Source of the DNA: Bryobacteraceae bacterium
GTDB lineage: Bacteria; Acidobacteriota; Terriglobia; Bryobacterales; Bryobacteraceae
Assembly: GCA_041394945.1 (NCBI GenBank)
Contig: JAWKHH010000002.1
Span: 752,501 to 816,500, forward strand
Direction: 5' to 3'
Length of the DNA stretch: 64,000 nucleotides
In this document: positions 8,069 to 19,948 of the stretch, piece by piece
Numbering within the stretch: the first letter of the stretch is position 1
How the letters are laid out: every line of letters begins with the position of its first letter
Position numbers and translations under genes: made by a program
The notes under the pieces: generated by a model
The model's database searches: none
The model's input: only the letters and a program-made list of their open reading frames with translations
Told to the model about the DNA's origin: nothing

Positions 8069-8776
8069 ATGGCTCGTAAATCAGGCAAGAAATACGCCGC
8101 GGCGGCGCGTCAGGTGGAAACGAAGCAGTACACCCTGGAAGAGGCCGTTCCGCTCGTTCAAAAGATCAAGTTCGCCAAGTTCGACGAATCGCTCGAGGTG
8201 CATATGCGCCTGGGCGTGGACCCGAAACATGCCGACCAGATGGTTCGTGGCACTGTCGTCCTGCCGAACGGCTTGGGCCGGGCGGTGCGGGTGCTGGCGA
8301 TTGTCGGTGGCGACAAAGTTCAGGAAGCCAAGGACGCCGGGGCCGATTTCGTCGGCGGCGAGGACATGGTGCAGAAGATCCAGCAGGAGAGCTGGACCGA
8401 CTATGAAACCGTGATCGCGACGCCGGACATGATGCGGTCGATGGCGCGGCTCGGTAAGATTCTCGGTCCGCGCGGACTGATGCCGAACCCGAAGACAGGA
8501 ACGGTGACCACCGACGTCGGCAAGGCGGTGAAAGAAGCCAAGGCCGGTAAAGTGGAATTCCGCGTCGACAAGACGGGTGTGATTCACGCGCCGCTCGGGA
8601 AGCTGAGTTTTTCCACCGACAAGCTTGTCGAGAACGCCTCGACGCTGATCAATGCCGTGGTTCGGGCCAAGCCGTCGGCGGCCAAGGGCAAGTACGTGAA
8701 GAGCGTAACGGTGTGTTCCTCGATGGGGCCGGGCGTTCCGCTCGACGTCACCGAATACAACGCGAAGCAGGCCTAG
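8069..8776 (+). CDS. rplA: 50S ribosomal protein L1
   Basis: L1 binds 23S rRNA at the L1 stalk, helps release deacylated tRNA, and represses its own operon. The 235-residue protein has the usual length and starts MARKSGKKYAAAARQVE. The two-domain L1 fold is recognisable, including GKILGPRGLMPNPKTGTVT in the centre and the C-terminal VTVCSSMGPGVPLD. It is the first gene of the block: rplK, nusG and secE, which normally precede it, are absent, and a decayed gene lies upstream on the other strand. rplJ follows after 12 bases. Confidence 0.98.
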   Translation: MARKSGKKYAAAARQVETKQYTLEEAVPLVQKIKFAKFDESLEVHMRLGVDPKHADQMVRGTVVLPNGLGRAVRVLAIVGGDKVQEAKDAGADFVGGEDMVQKIQQESWTDYETVIATPDMMRSMARLGKILGPRGLMPNPKTGTVTTDVGKAVKEAKAGKVEFRVDKTGVIHAPLGKLSFSTDKLVENASTLINAVVRAKPSAAKGKYVKSVTVCSSMGPGVPLDVTEYNAKQA

Positions 8777-8788
8777 GGAGCGACACCG

Positions 8789-9316
8789 ATGAAAACGAGA
8801 GATCAGAAACAGGAACAGGTAGATTCGCTTCACGAGGTGCTGGCGAATACGCCGCACGTGTTCGTGGCTGGGTTCGAGAAGCTGACGGTGACGCAGGATT
8901 TCGAGCTTCGGAAAGTGGTCCGGGCGGCGGGCGGCACATACCGTGTGGTGAAGAACACGCTCGTCGAGAAGGCCGGCGCGGGTACTCCCGCCGAGCTGGT
9001 GGTGAAGGGGCTGGCCGGGATGACCTCGATCGTGTACACGAACGGGGATCCGGTGGGGCTGGCCAAAGCGCTGACCAAGTATTCGAAAGACAACCCGACG
9101 TTTACGTTCAAAGCCGGGATGGTGGAGGGCACGGCCTTCGACGTGAAGTCGATCGAAGCGCTGGCGTCGATGCCGTCCAAGGAAGAGCTTTACGCGCAAC
9201 TGCTGTACGTGATCAACGCGCCGGCGCAGCGGCTGGTGACGGCGATCAACGGCGTGGGACGGAACCTGGCGGTGGTGGTGGACCAGGGCGTCAAGGAGAA
9301 CAAGTTTTCCGCCTAG
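8789..9316 (+). CDS. rplJ: 50S ribosomal protein L10
   Basis: L10 anchors the L7/L12 dimers to the 50S stalk. The 175-residue protein has the family N-terminus with VFVAGFEKLTVTQDFELRK, the central TYRVVKNTLVEKA and a C-terminal helix for L7/L12 binding (about 130-175). It is co-transcribed with rplA (12-base gap) and followed by rplL after 68 bases. In other bacteria the L10-L12 complex represses this segment by binding its leader; I could not identify that site here. Confidence 0.98.
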   Translation: MKTRDQKQEQVDSLHEVLANTPHVFVAGFEKLTVTQDFELRKVVRAAGGTYRVVKNTLVEKAGAGTPAELVVKGLAGMTSIVYTNGDPVGLAKALTKYSKDNPTFTFKAGMVEGTAFDVKSIEALASMPSKEELYAQLLYVINAPAQRLVTAINGVGRNLAVVVDQGVKENKFSA

Positions 9317-9384
9317 GCGGACAGGAAGCGGTTCCGGTCCCCGGGCTGCAACGGATTATCAACGAGTTAGGAGTCTAGAGAGAA

Positions 9385-9768
9385 ATGGCTGACATTCAAG
9401 CGATTGCGGATCAGATTCAGGGCCTGACGCTGCTCGAGGCGTCGCAACTGGTGAAAATGCTCGAGGAGAAGCTGGGCGTGTCGGCGGCCGCGGCGGCCGT
9501 GGCTGTGGCTGCTCCGGCGGCCGGCGGCGCGGCGGCTGCTCCGGCGGCGGAAGAGAAGACCGAGTTCAACGTGATCCTGGTGGCGGCCGGCGCCAACAAG
9601 ATCAACGTGATCAAGGCGGTTCGCGAAGTGACGAGCCTCGGGCTGAAGGAAGCCAAGGACCTCGTCGACGGCGCGCCGAAGCCGATCAAGGAGGGCGTGA
9701 ACAAGGAAGAAGCCGAGGCGATCAAGAAGAAGTTCACCGACGCCGGTGCTACGGTGGAAGTGAAGTAG
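9385..9768 (+). CDS. rplL: 50S ribosomal protein L7/L12
   Basis: L7/L12 forms the mobile stalk dimers that recruit elongation GTPases. The 127-residue protein has the N-terminal dimerisation domain (about 1-30), an Ala/Pro/Gly-rich hinge (about 36-54), and the conserved C-terminal domain with EFNVILVAAGANKINVIKAV and LGLKEAKDLVDGAPKPIKE. Length and motifs are typical. An AGAGAGAA tract precedes the ATG. Confidence 0.98.
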   Translation: MADIQAIADQIQGLTLLEASQLVKMLEEKLGVSAAAAAVAVAAPAAGGAAAAPAAEEKTEFNVILVAAGANKINVIKAVREVTSLGLKEAKDLVDGAPKPIKEGVNKEEAEAIKKKFTDAGATVEVK

Positions 9769-9873
9769 GATCGCCCGAAGCGAACCAATTTCGAATTGTG
9801 GCGGCGCCCTCTCGGGCCCCTGGCGGCGAAAGAGCCTTCAGGTGGCCGGGGGGGCGATGCCGTTTGCAGCGAT

Positions 9874-9902
9874 TTGACGCCTGGAGTATCGGTTTGTTAA
9901 AT
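9874..9902 (+). promoter_or_regulatory. Promoter upstream of rpoB
   Basis: TTGACG at 9874-9879 and TTAAAT at 9897-9902 are separated by exactly 17 bases. The -35 is near-perfect and the -10 matches four of six consensus positions. It would allow rpoBC to be transcribed separately from the ribosomal protein genes. Confidence 0.6.
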
Positions 9903-10137
9903 TACGGTTGTACTACGTTCCGGCACGACACTCGGACCTTGCGCGCGTGAGAGAAACCAATCTGTCAACTGAGGCGGTGACGACCGCTTGCTCGTTTTTA
10001 TCGTCCGATCCCTGTCCTTCCTATACCCGCAGTGTCGTTTTCGCGCCGTTTGAACGAAAAACCCGGCCCCCGACGGCTTCATAGCCGGAGGAGTTGGGGA
10101 GTGTTCCCGGGGTGAAGTCGAGACCCCCGTTCCCGTG

Positions 10138-10163
10138 AGCCCCGAAATCGGCCACGGGCTTTT
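10138..10163 (+). terminator. Possible attenuator hairpin before rpoB
   Basis: AGCCC at 10138-10142 pairs with GGGCT at 10156-10160, followed by a short T-run. The stem is only five base pairs, so it is at best a weak attenuator. It lies about 55 bases before the rpoB start. Confidence 0.25.
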
Positions 10164-10218
10164 GCGTGTTTGAAGAACCGGCAGCCGGTGCCCCGAAACC
10201 GGCCGTTAGGAGTGGCGA

Positions 10219-14574
<4,356 letters not shown>

Positions 14575-14607
14575 CCGAAGCCAAGAAGAGAGAAAGAGGA
14601 GAACAAT

Positions 14608-17600
14608 ATGTACCGGTCTTCCCCCTACGATCGTTCCAATCTGATCGCGGATTTCGACTCGATTCGAATCTCGTTGGCTTCTCCGGAGAAAATCCGGAGC
14701 TGGTCCCATGGCGAAGTCACCAAGCCGGAAACGATCAACTACCGGACGTTCAAGCCGGAGCGGGACGGGTTGTTCTGCGCGCGCATCTTCGGGCCGATCG
14801 CGGACTGGGAGTGTTTGTGCGGCAAGTACAAGCGGATGAAGCATCGCGGCGTCATCTGCGACAAGTGCGGCGTGGAAGTGACGCTGACGCGCGTACGGCG
14901 GGAGCGGCTGGGCCACGTGGAACTGGCGAGCCCGTGCTCGCACGTGTGGTTCTTCAAGGGGCTGCCGTCGCGCATCGGCTACCTGCTCGACATCACGCTA
15001 CGCGACCTCGAGCGGGTGCTGTACTTCGAAGCCTATGTGGTGGTGGACCCGGGCGAGGTGGAAGAGCTTTCGCGCGGCGAAGTGATGACGGATGAGCGGA
15101 AGCGGGCGCTCGACGAACAATATCGCGGCAAATACGTGGCGATGATGGGCGCCGAGGGCATCAAGGAGCTTCTCAAGAAGATCGACGTGGAAGCGCTCTC
15201 GGTGGAGATCCGCGAGCGGATGAAGGTAGAGCAGTCGCAGCAGAAGAAGCTGAAGTTCGCCAAGCGGCTGCGGGTTGTGGAAAGCTTCCGGAAGTCCGGC
15301 AACAAGCCGCAGTGGATGATTCTCGACGTGCTGCCGGTGATCCCGCCGGAACTGCGTCCGCTGGTGCCGCTCGACGGCGGCCGGTTCGCGACATCGGACC
15401 TGAACGACCTCTACCGCCGCGTGATCAACCGGAACAACCGGTTGAAGAAGCTGATCGAGCTGCACGCTCCGGACGTGATCGTGCGCAACGAAAAGCGTAT
15501 GCTGCAGGAAGCCGTCGACGCGCTGTTCGACAACGGGCGCCGCGGCCGCGTGCTGCGCGGGGCGAACAACCGTCCGCTGAAGTCGCTCTCGGACACGCTG
15601 AAGGGCAAGCAGGGCCGATTCCGGCAGAACCTGCTCGGCAAGCGCGTGGATTACTCGGGCCGTTCGGTGATCGTAGTGGGTCCTGAGTTGAAGCTGCACC
15701 AGGCCGGGCTGCCGAAGAAGATGGCGCTCGAGTTGTTCAAGCCGTTCATCTATCACCGGCTCGAGCAGCGCGGACATTGCACGACGATCAAGCAGGCGAA
15801 GGAACTCGTCGAGCAGCAGGACCCGGTGGTCTGGGACATCCTCGAGGAAGTCATCCGCGACCATCCGATTCTGTTGAACCGCGCGCCGACGCTGCACCGG
15901 CTGGGAATCCAGGCGTTCGAACCGGTTCTGGTCGAAGGGAAGGCGCTACGCATCCATCCGCTGGTTTGCACGGCGTTCAACGCCGACTTCGACGGCGACC
16001 AAATGGCCGTGCACGTGCCGCTGTCGCCGGAGGCGCAGATCGAAGCGCACGTGCTGATGCTCGCGTCGAACAATATTCTGTCGCCGGCGCATGGATCGCC
16101 GATCGCGGTGCCGTCGCAGGACATGGTGCTGGGCCTCTACTACCTGACCAAGGCGCGGAAAGGCGCCAAGGGCGAGGGCCGAACATTCGCCTCCACCGAT
16201 GACGTGCTCATCGCGCTCGAGATGGGCGAGGTGGAAACGCTGAGCGCGATCAAGCTGCGCCACACCGGCCGCGTGATCGATCTCGTGAAGGCGTTCGACA
16301 ACCAGGACATCATTCACTCCGAGCCGATCGAGTACAACAAGCAGTACATGGACACGACCGTCGGGCGCGTGATCCTCAACGACGTGCTGCCGGACGGCAT
16401 GCCGTACATCAACGGGCTGCTGAAGAAGAAGGGCCTGACGCAACTGGTGCAGTACTGCTATCTGAAGTTCGGCCTGCAGACGACGGTGGGAATGCTCGAT
16501 GAGATCAAGAATCTCGGGTTCCTCTACGCCACGCGCGCCGGCATTTCGATCGGCATCGATGACATGGTGGTGCCCTCCAACAAAGCCGATCTCGTTCTTG
16601 ACGCCGAACGGCAGGTGATGGAAGTGCGCACGCAGTATCTCGAGGGCGCCATCACCACCGGTGAGCGCTACAACAAGATCATCGAAATCTGGTCGAAGGT
16701 GACCGAGCGCGTGTCGGAGGAAATGTTCAAGAAGATGGAGACCGACGACAAGTCGGGCTTCCTGAACCCGATCTTCATCATGGCCGACTCGGGCGCCCGC
16801 GGTTCGCGGCAGCAGATTCGCCAGCTTTCGGGCATGCGCGGACTGATGGCGAAGCCGTCGGGCGAGATTATAGAGACTCCGATTACGGCGAACTTCCGCG
16901 AAGGGCTGAACGTGCTGCAGTACTTCATCTCGACGCACGGCGCCCGCAAGGGCTTGGCGGACACGGCGCTGAAGACTGCGGACTCCGGCTACCTGACGCG
17001 GCGGCTTGTCGACGTGGCGCAGGACGTGATCATCTACGAGAAGGATTGCGGCACGATGGACGGCATCGAGGTGGAGGCCATCACCGAAGCCGGCGAAACC
17101 ATCGAGCGGCTTTCCGACCGTATCGTCGGCCGCGTCCCGCTCGAGGACGTGATCGACTACGAAAACACGGTGATCGTAAAGACCAATCAGGAAGTCACCG
17201 AGGAGCTGGCGAATCAGGTCGAGAAAGCCGGCATCGAGCGGGTGAAGATCCGTTCCGTGCTGACTTGTGAATCGCGGCGCGGCGTGTGCGAACTCTGCTA
17301 CGGCCGTAACCTCGCCACCGGACGGCTGGTGGAGCGCGGCGAGGCCGTGGGCGTGATCGCGGCGCAGTCGATCGGCGAGCCGGGCACGCAGTTGACGATG
17401 CGTACGTTTCACATCGGCGGCGCGGCGACGCGAGCGGCCGAGCAATCGACGCAGGACGCCAAGAGCGCCGGTTTTGCGAAGTACCTCGGCATCAACACGG
17501 TGCACAACGCCAAGGGCGAAATCGTGGCGATGAACCGCAACGGCATCCTGGCCGTGGTGGACGACAAGGGCCGCGAAAAGGAACGCTACCAGGTGGTGTA

Positions 17601-18837
17601 CGGCGCCAAGATCCTGGTGGAGGACGGCGCCCCGGTGCACGCCAACCAGGTGCTGCTCGAGTGGGATCCGTACACGTTCTCGATCCTCACCGAAGTGAGC
17701 GGCGTGGTGAAGTTCAAGGACATGACCGAGGGCATGACCATCCAGGAGCAGGTGGACGAGATCACCGGCATGTCGCAGTGGGTGGTGATCGATTCGCCGG
17801 ACCACAAGCACCTGCCGCAGATCGTGATTGCGCCGGCGGGCCATCATGCGCGCTCCGATGAGAAGAAGTACCTCATGCCGACCCACGCGCACCTGATGGT
17901 GACGGAGGGCGAGGAAGTGCATGCGGGCGACGTCTTGGCGAAGATCCCGCGCGCGACGACGAAGACGAAGGACATCACGGGCGGTCTGCCGCGCGTGGTG
18001 GAACTGTTCGAGGCGCGCAAGCCGCGCGAGACGGCGATCATCGCCGAAATCAACGGTACGGTGCGCTACGGCGAGATCACGAAGGGCTACCGGAAGATCT
18101 CCGTGGTGGCCGAGGACGGCGAGCAGAAGGAATACCAGCTTCCGCGAGGCGTCCACATCCGCGTGCAGGAAGGCGAGCGAGTGACGGCGGGCGAGCCGCT
18201 GATGGACGGTCCGCTGAATCCGCACGACATCCTGAAGGTGAAGGGCCAGAAGGAGCTGCAGAAGTACCTGGTGAACGAAATCCAGGAAGTCTACCGGCTG
18301 CAGGGCGTGAACATCAACGACAAGCACCTCGAGGTGATCGTCCGGCAGATGATGCGCTGGATCCGGATCACCGATATCGGCGATACGGAATTTCTGCCGG
18401 AAGAGGTTGTGGACAAGTTCAAGTTCCGGGAAGAGAACGATCGCGTGATCTCGGCCGGCCAGAATCCGGCCCAGGGTCAGGCGGTGCTGCTCGGGATCAC
18501 GAAGGCTTCGCTTTCGACGGACTCGTTCATTTCGGCGGCGTCGTTCCAGGAAACCACGCGCGTGCTCACGGAGGCGTCGATCAATGGAAAGGTCGACTAC
18601 CTGCGGGGCCTGAAGGAGAACGTGATCATGGGCCGGCTGATTCCGGCCGGGACGGGTATGGAGTACTACCGGCGCGTCAAGATCGCGGGCGAGGACGTGG
18701 TGGAAGAAGAGCAACTGCCGGATGCCGAGCTCGGGATGGCCGAGGGCATTCCGGGGTACGACGACGAGACGCGGAACCTGTTCAGCGGATCGCTGGCCGA
18801 GGAGCCGGGCGAGGAACCGCTGGGCGAGGTCGAGTAG
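14608..18837 (+). CDS. rpoC: RNA polymerase beta' subunit
   Basis: RpoC carries the catalytic magnesium site and the clamp. The 1409-residue protein has the N-terminal zinc ribbon CLCGKYKRMKHRGVICDKCG (residues about 69-88), the active-site NADFDGDQMAVH with its three Asp, the bridge-helix/trigger-loop region (MADSGARGS onward) and the second zinc site CESRRGVCELC. The start ATG is preceded by GAGGAG. An intrinsic terminator follows 25 bases after the stop. The streptomycin operon genes (rpsL, rpsG, fusA) often found next are absent. Confidence 0.98.
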   Translation: MYRSSPYDRSNLIADFDSIRISLASPEKIRSWSHGEVTKPETINYRTFKPERDGLFCARIFGPIADWECLCGKYKRMKHRGVICDKCGVEVTLTRVRRERLGHVELASPCSHVWFFKGLPSRIGYLLDITLRDLERVLYFEAYVVVDPGEVEELSRGEVMTDERKRALDEQYRGKYVAMMGAEGIKELLKKIDVEALSVEIRERMKVEQSQQKKLKFAKRLRVVESFRKSGNKPQWMILDVLPVIPPELRPLVPLDGGRFATSDLNDLYRRVINRNNRLKKLIELHAPDVIVRNEKRMLQEAVDALFDNGRRGRVLRGANNRPLKSLSDTLKGKQGRFRQNLLGKRVDYSGRSVIVVGPELKLHQAGLPKKMALELFKPFIYHRLEQRGHCTTIKQAKELVEQQDPVVWDILEEVIRDHPILLNRAPTLHRLGIQAFEPVLVEGKALRIHPLVCTAFNADFDGDQMAVHVPLSPEAQIEAHVLMLASNNILSPAHGSPIAVPSQDMVLGLYYLTKARKGAKGEGRTFASTDDVLIALEMGEVETLSAIKLRHTGRVIDLVKAFDNQDIIHSEPIEYNKQYMDTTVGRVILNDVLPDGMPYINGLLKKKGLTQLVQYCYLKFGLQTTVGMLDEIKNLGFLYATRAGISIGIDDMVVPSNKADLVLDAERQVMEVRTQYLEGAITTGERYNKIIEIWSKVTERVSEEMFKKMETDDKSGFLNPIFIMADSGARGSRQQIRQLSGMRGLMAKPSGEIIETPITANFREGLNVLQYFISTHGARKGLADTALKTADSGYLTRRLVDVAQDVIIYEKDCGTMDGIEVEAITEAGETIERLSDRIVGRVPLEDVIDYENTVIVKTNQEVTEELANQVEKAGIERVKIRSVLTCESRRGVCELCYGRNLATGRLVERGEAVGVIAAQSIGEPGTQLTMRTFHIGGAATRAAEQSTQDAKSAGFAKYLGINTVHNAKGEIVAMNRNGILAVVDDKGREKERYQVVYGAKILVEDGAPVHANQVLLEWDPYTFSILTEVSGVVKFKDMTEGMTIQEQVDEITGMSQWVVIDSPDHKHLPQIVIAPAGHHARSDEKKYLMPTHAHLMVTEGEEVHAGDVLAKIPRATTKTKDITGGLPRVVELFEARKPRETAIIAEINGTVRYGEITKGYRKISVVAEDGEQKEYQLPRGVHIRVQEGERVTAGEPLMDGPLNPHDILKVKGQKELQKYLVNEIQEVYRLQGVNINDKHLEVIVRQMMRWIRITDIGDTEFLPEEVVDKFKFREENDRVISAGQNPAQGQAVLLGITKASLSTDSFISAASFQETTRVLTEASINGKVDYLRGLKENVIMGRLIPAGTGMEYYRRVKIAGEDVVEEEQLPDAELGMAEGIPGYDDETRNLFSGSLAEEPGEEPLGEVE

Positions 18838-18862
18838 ACCGCCGGCAGGCGAAGTTGGTTGG

Positions 18863-18897
18863 GCCCCCGGGGAGTGATCCCTGGGGGCTTTATTTTT
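18863..18897 (+). terminator. Intrinsic terminator after rpoC
   Basis: An 11-bp stem (18863-18873 with 18878-18888, one G-U pair) closed by a GTGA tetraloop is followed by TTTATTTTT. It is a textbook rho-independent terminator ending the rpoBC transcript. Confidence 0.9.
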
Positions 18898-18970
18898 CGG
18901 CCGTTGGAAATCCGATTCCTTGACGCGAGTGCATACAAGCGCGCTGTTAGGAGGAGCTTGCCGGCGCATC

Positions 18971-19011
18971 AGACCCATACTCCCGTAGCATCAATACGGT
19001 AATATGGGTCT
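18971..19011 (+). promoter_or_regulatory. Inverted repeat immediately before the antitoxin gene (likely operator)
   Basis: AGACCCATA at 18971-18979 is perfectly mirrored by TATGGGTCT at 19003-19011. Inside it, CCGTA (18983-18987) mirrors TACGG (18995-18999). The repeat ends one base before the antitoxin ATG and covers a TAATAT that could be a -10. Antitoxins of this class usually repress their own operon by binding such palindromes. A hairpin in the mRNA is the alternative. Confidence 0.6.
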
Positions 19012-19269
19012 ATGAAGACCACCGTGGAAATCGCGGACCCGCTGTTCGATGAAGCCAGGACTATCGCACAGCGGGAGGGAGTGAGTTTTCGTGTACTCGT
19101 GGAGGAAGGGCTCCGCGAGGTGGTCCGGCAACGAAGCAAGGCTGCAGCGAAGCCCTTCCGCCTGCGAGACGGCAGCTTCGGTGGAGGCAAAGGGCTTCAA
19201 CCTGGTGTCCAGTGGAGCGATCTGACGGCGCTCGCCTATGAGGGCGAGCATGGCACGACTCTTCGATGA
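19012..19269 (+). CDS. VapB-like antitoxin
   Basis: This 85-residue protein is the probable antitoxin of a type II toxin-antitoxin pair. The N-terminus MKTTVEIADPLFDEARTIAQ followed by FRVLVEEGLREVV resembles ribbon-helix-helix DNA-binding antitoxins. The Gly-rich C-terminal part (FGGGKGLQPGVQW) would bind the toxin. Its stop overlaps the toxin start by four bases (ATGA). There is no Shine-Dalgarno sequence, and the ATG directly follows an inverted repeat, so the mRNA may be nearly leaderless. Confidence 0.85.
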   Translation: MKTTVEIADPLFDEARTIAQREGVSFRVLVEEGLREVVRQRSKAAAKPFRLRDGSFGGGKGLQPGVQWSDLTALAYEGEHGTTLR

Positions 19270-19700
19270 TCGCCGTGGATACCAATATCCTGGTCTATGC
19301 TCACCGGAGGGATTCTCCGAGCCACGCCCGTGCCGCCGCGGCGGTACAGAGTCTGGCCGAAGCCGCCGCGCCGTGGGCGATCCCGTGGCCGTGCGTGCAC
19401 GAGTTTCTTTCCGTGACGACGAATCCTCGGATCTTCAAGCCGCCAACGCCACTGGAATTGGCGATCCGTCAGGTGGAAATCTGGTTGGAATCACCCAGCT
19501 TGCGGCTGCTGTCCGAACCGGCGGGCTATTGGGATGAGCTGCGAGCGGCCTGTCTGAGCGGGAAGATACGCGGCGCCCAGGTGCACGACTCTCGTGTTCA
19601 TGCGATCTGTCGTGTTGGCGGAGTGCGCGAATTGTGGTCAGCCGACAGGGATTTCTCCAGAATGCGGGGACTCACGATTACGAACCCCTGCCTCGGTTAG
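19266..19700 (+). CDS. VapC-like PIN-domain ribonuclease toxin
   Basis: PIN-domain toxins cut RNA and slow growth when freed from their antitoxin. The 144-residue protein keeps the expected acidic residues: D5 in AVDTNILVYA, E46 in CVHEFL, D108 in VHDSRVHA and D127/D129 in SADRDF. Length is typical for VapC. It is translationally coupled to the antitoxin upstream. The catalytic set appears intact, so it is likely functional. Confidence 0.88.
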   Translation: MIAVDTNILVYAHRRDSPSHARAAAAVQSLAEAAAPWAIPWPCVHEFLSVTTNPRIFKPPTPLELAIRQVEIWLESPSLRLLSEPAGYWDELRAACLSGKIRGAQVHDSRVHAICRVGGVRELWSADRDFSRMRGLTITNPCLG

Positions 19701-19730
19701 GACAGGGGGAAAGAGAGAGGGGCAGGGGGC

Positions 19731-19789
19731 GCCGGGAACCGATGCGCGGCTGCTACTACCGCGACCAGGAGGAACCTGCGGTTCCCGGC
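19731..19789. repeat. Nested inverted repeat downstream of the toxin gene
   Basis: GCCGGGAACC at 19731-19740 is the exact reverse complement of GGTTCCCGGC at 19780-19789. Inside the 39-base loop, CGCGG (19745-19749) mirrors CCGCG (19759-19763). The unit lacks a T-run and looks like a palindromic intergenic element or a structured 3' end. A second repeat, CTATCCC/GGGATAG, lies at 19895-19916. The rest of 19701-19948 holds nothing I recognise. Confidence 0.5.
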
Positions 19790-19948
19790 TTTGTTCGATC
19801 CGTGTCAATTTCCCGGCTTGGTCTCAGGCGGGGAGGTCTCGCGTGAGCACGGATCCACTGTACTTTCGATATTATCCGCCTCAGTGGACTGCGCCTATCC
19901 CGTCCAGGGGGGATAGTAGGGCGCTTTGGGACAGTATGCTTCGGAGGA

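Larger units (their letters stand above)
9769..10218 (+). other. 450-base rplL-rpoB intergenic leader region
   Basis: No gene is visible in this stretch. It contains a promoter at 9874-9902, giving an rpoB leader of about 310 bases. Several hairpins can form, including CGGCT/AGCCG with a TCAT loop around 10070-10085 and AGCCC/GGGCT at 10138-10160, the latter followed by TTT. A long leader with hairpins before rpoB fits attenuation or processing, as known for the rplL-rpoB gap in other bacteria. Confidence 0.6.

Noticed and set aside
15946..18978. A 1010-codon open frame antisense to rpoC
   Set aside because: It is His/Arg/Leu-rich without domain features and mirrors the GC-rich codons of rpoC, which is certain.
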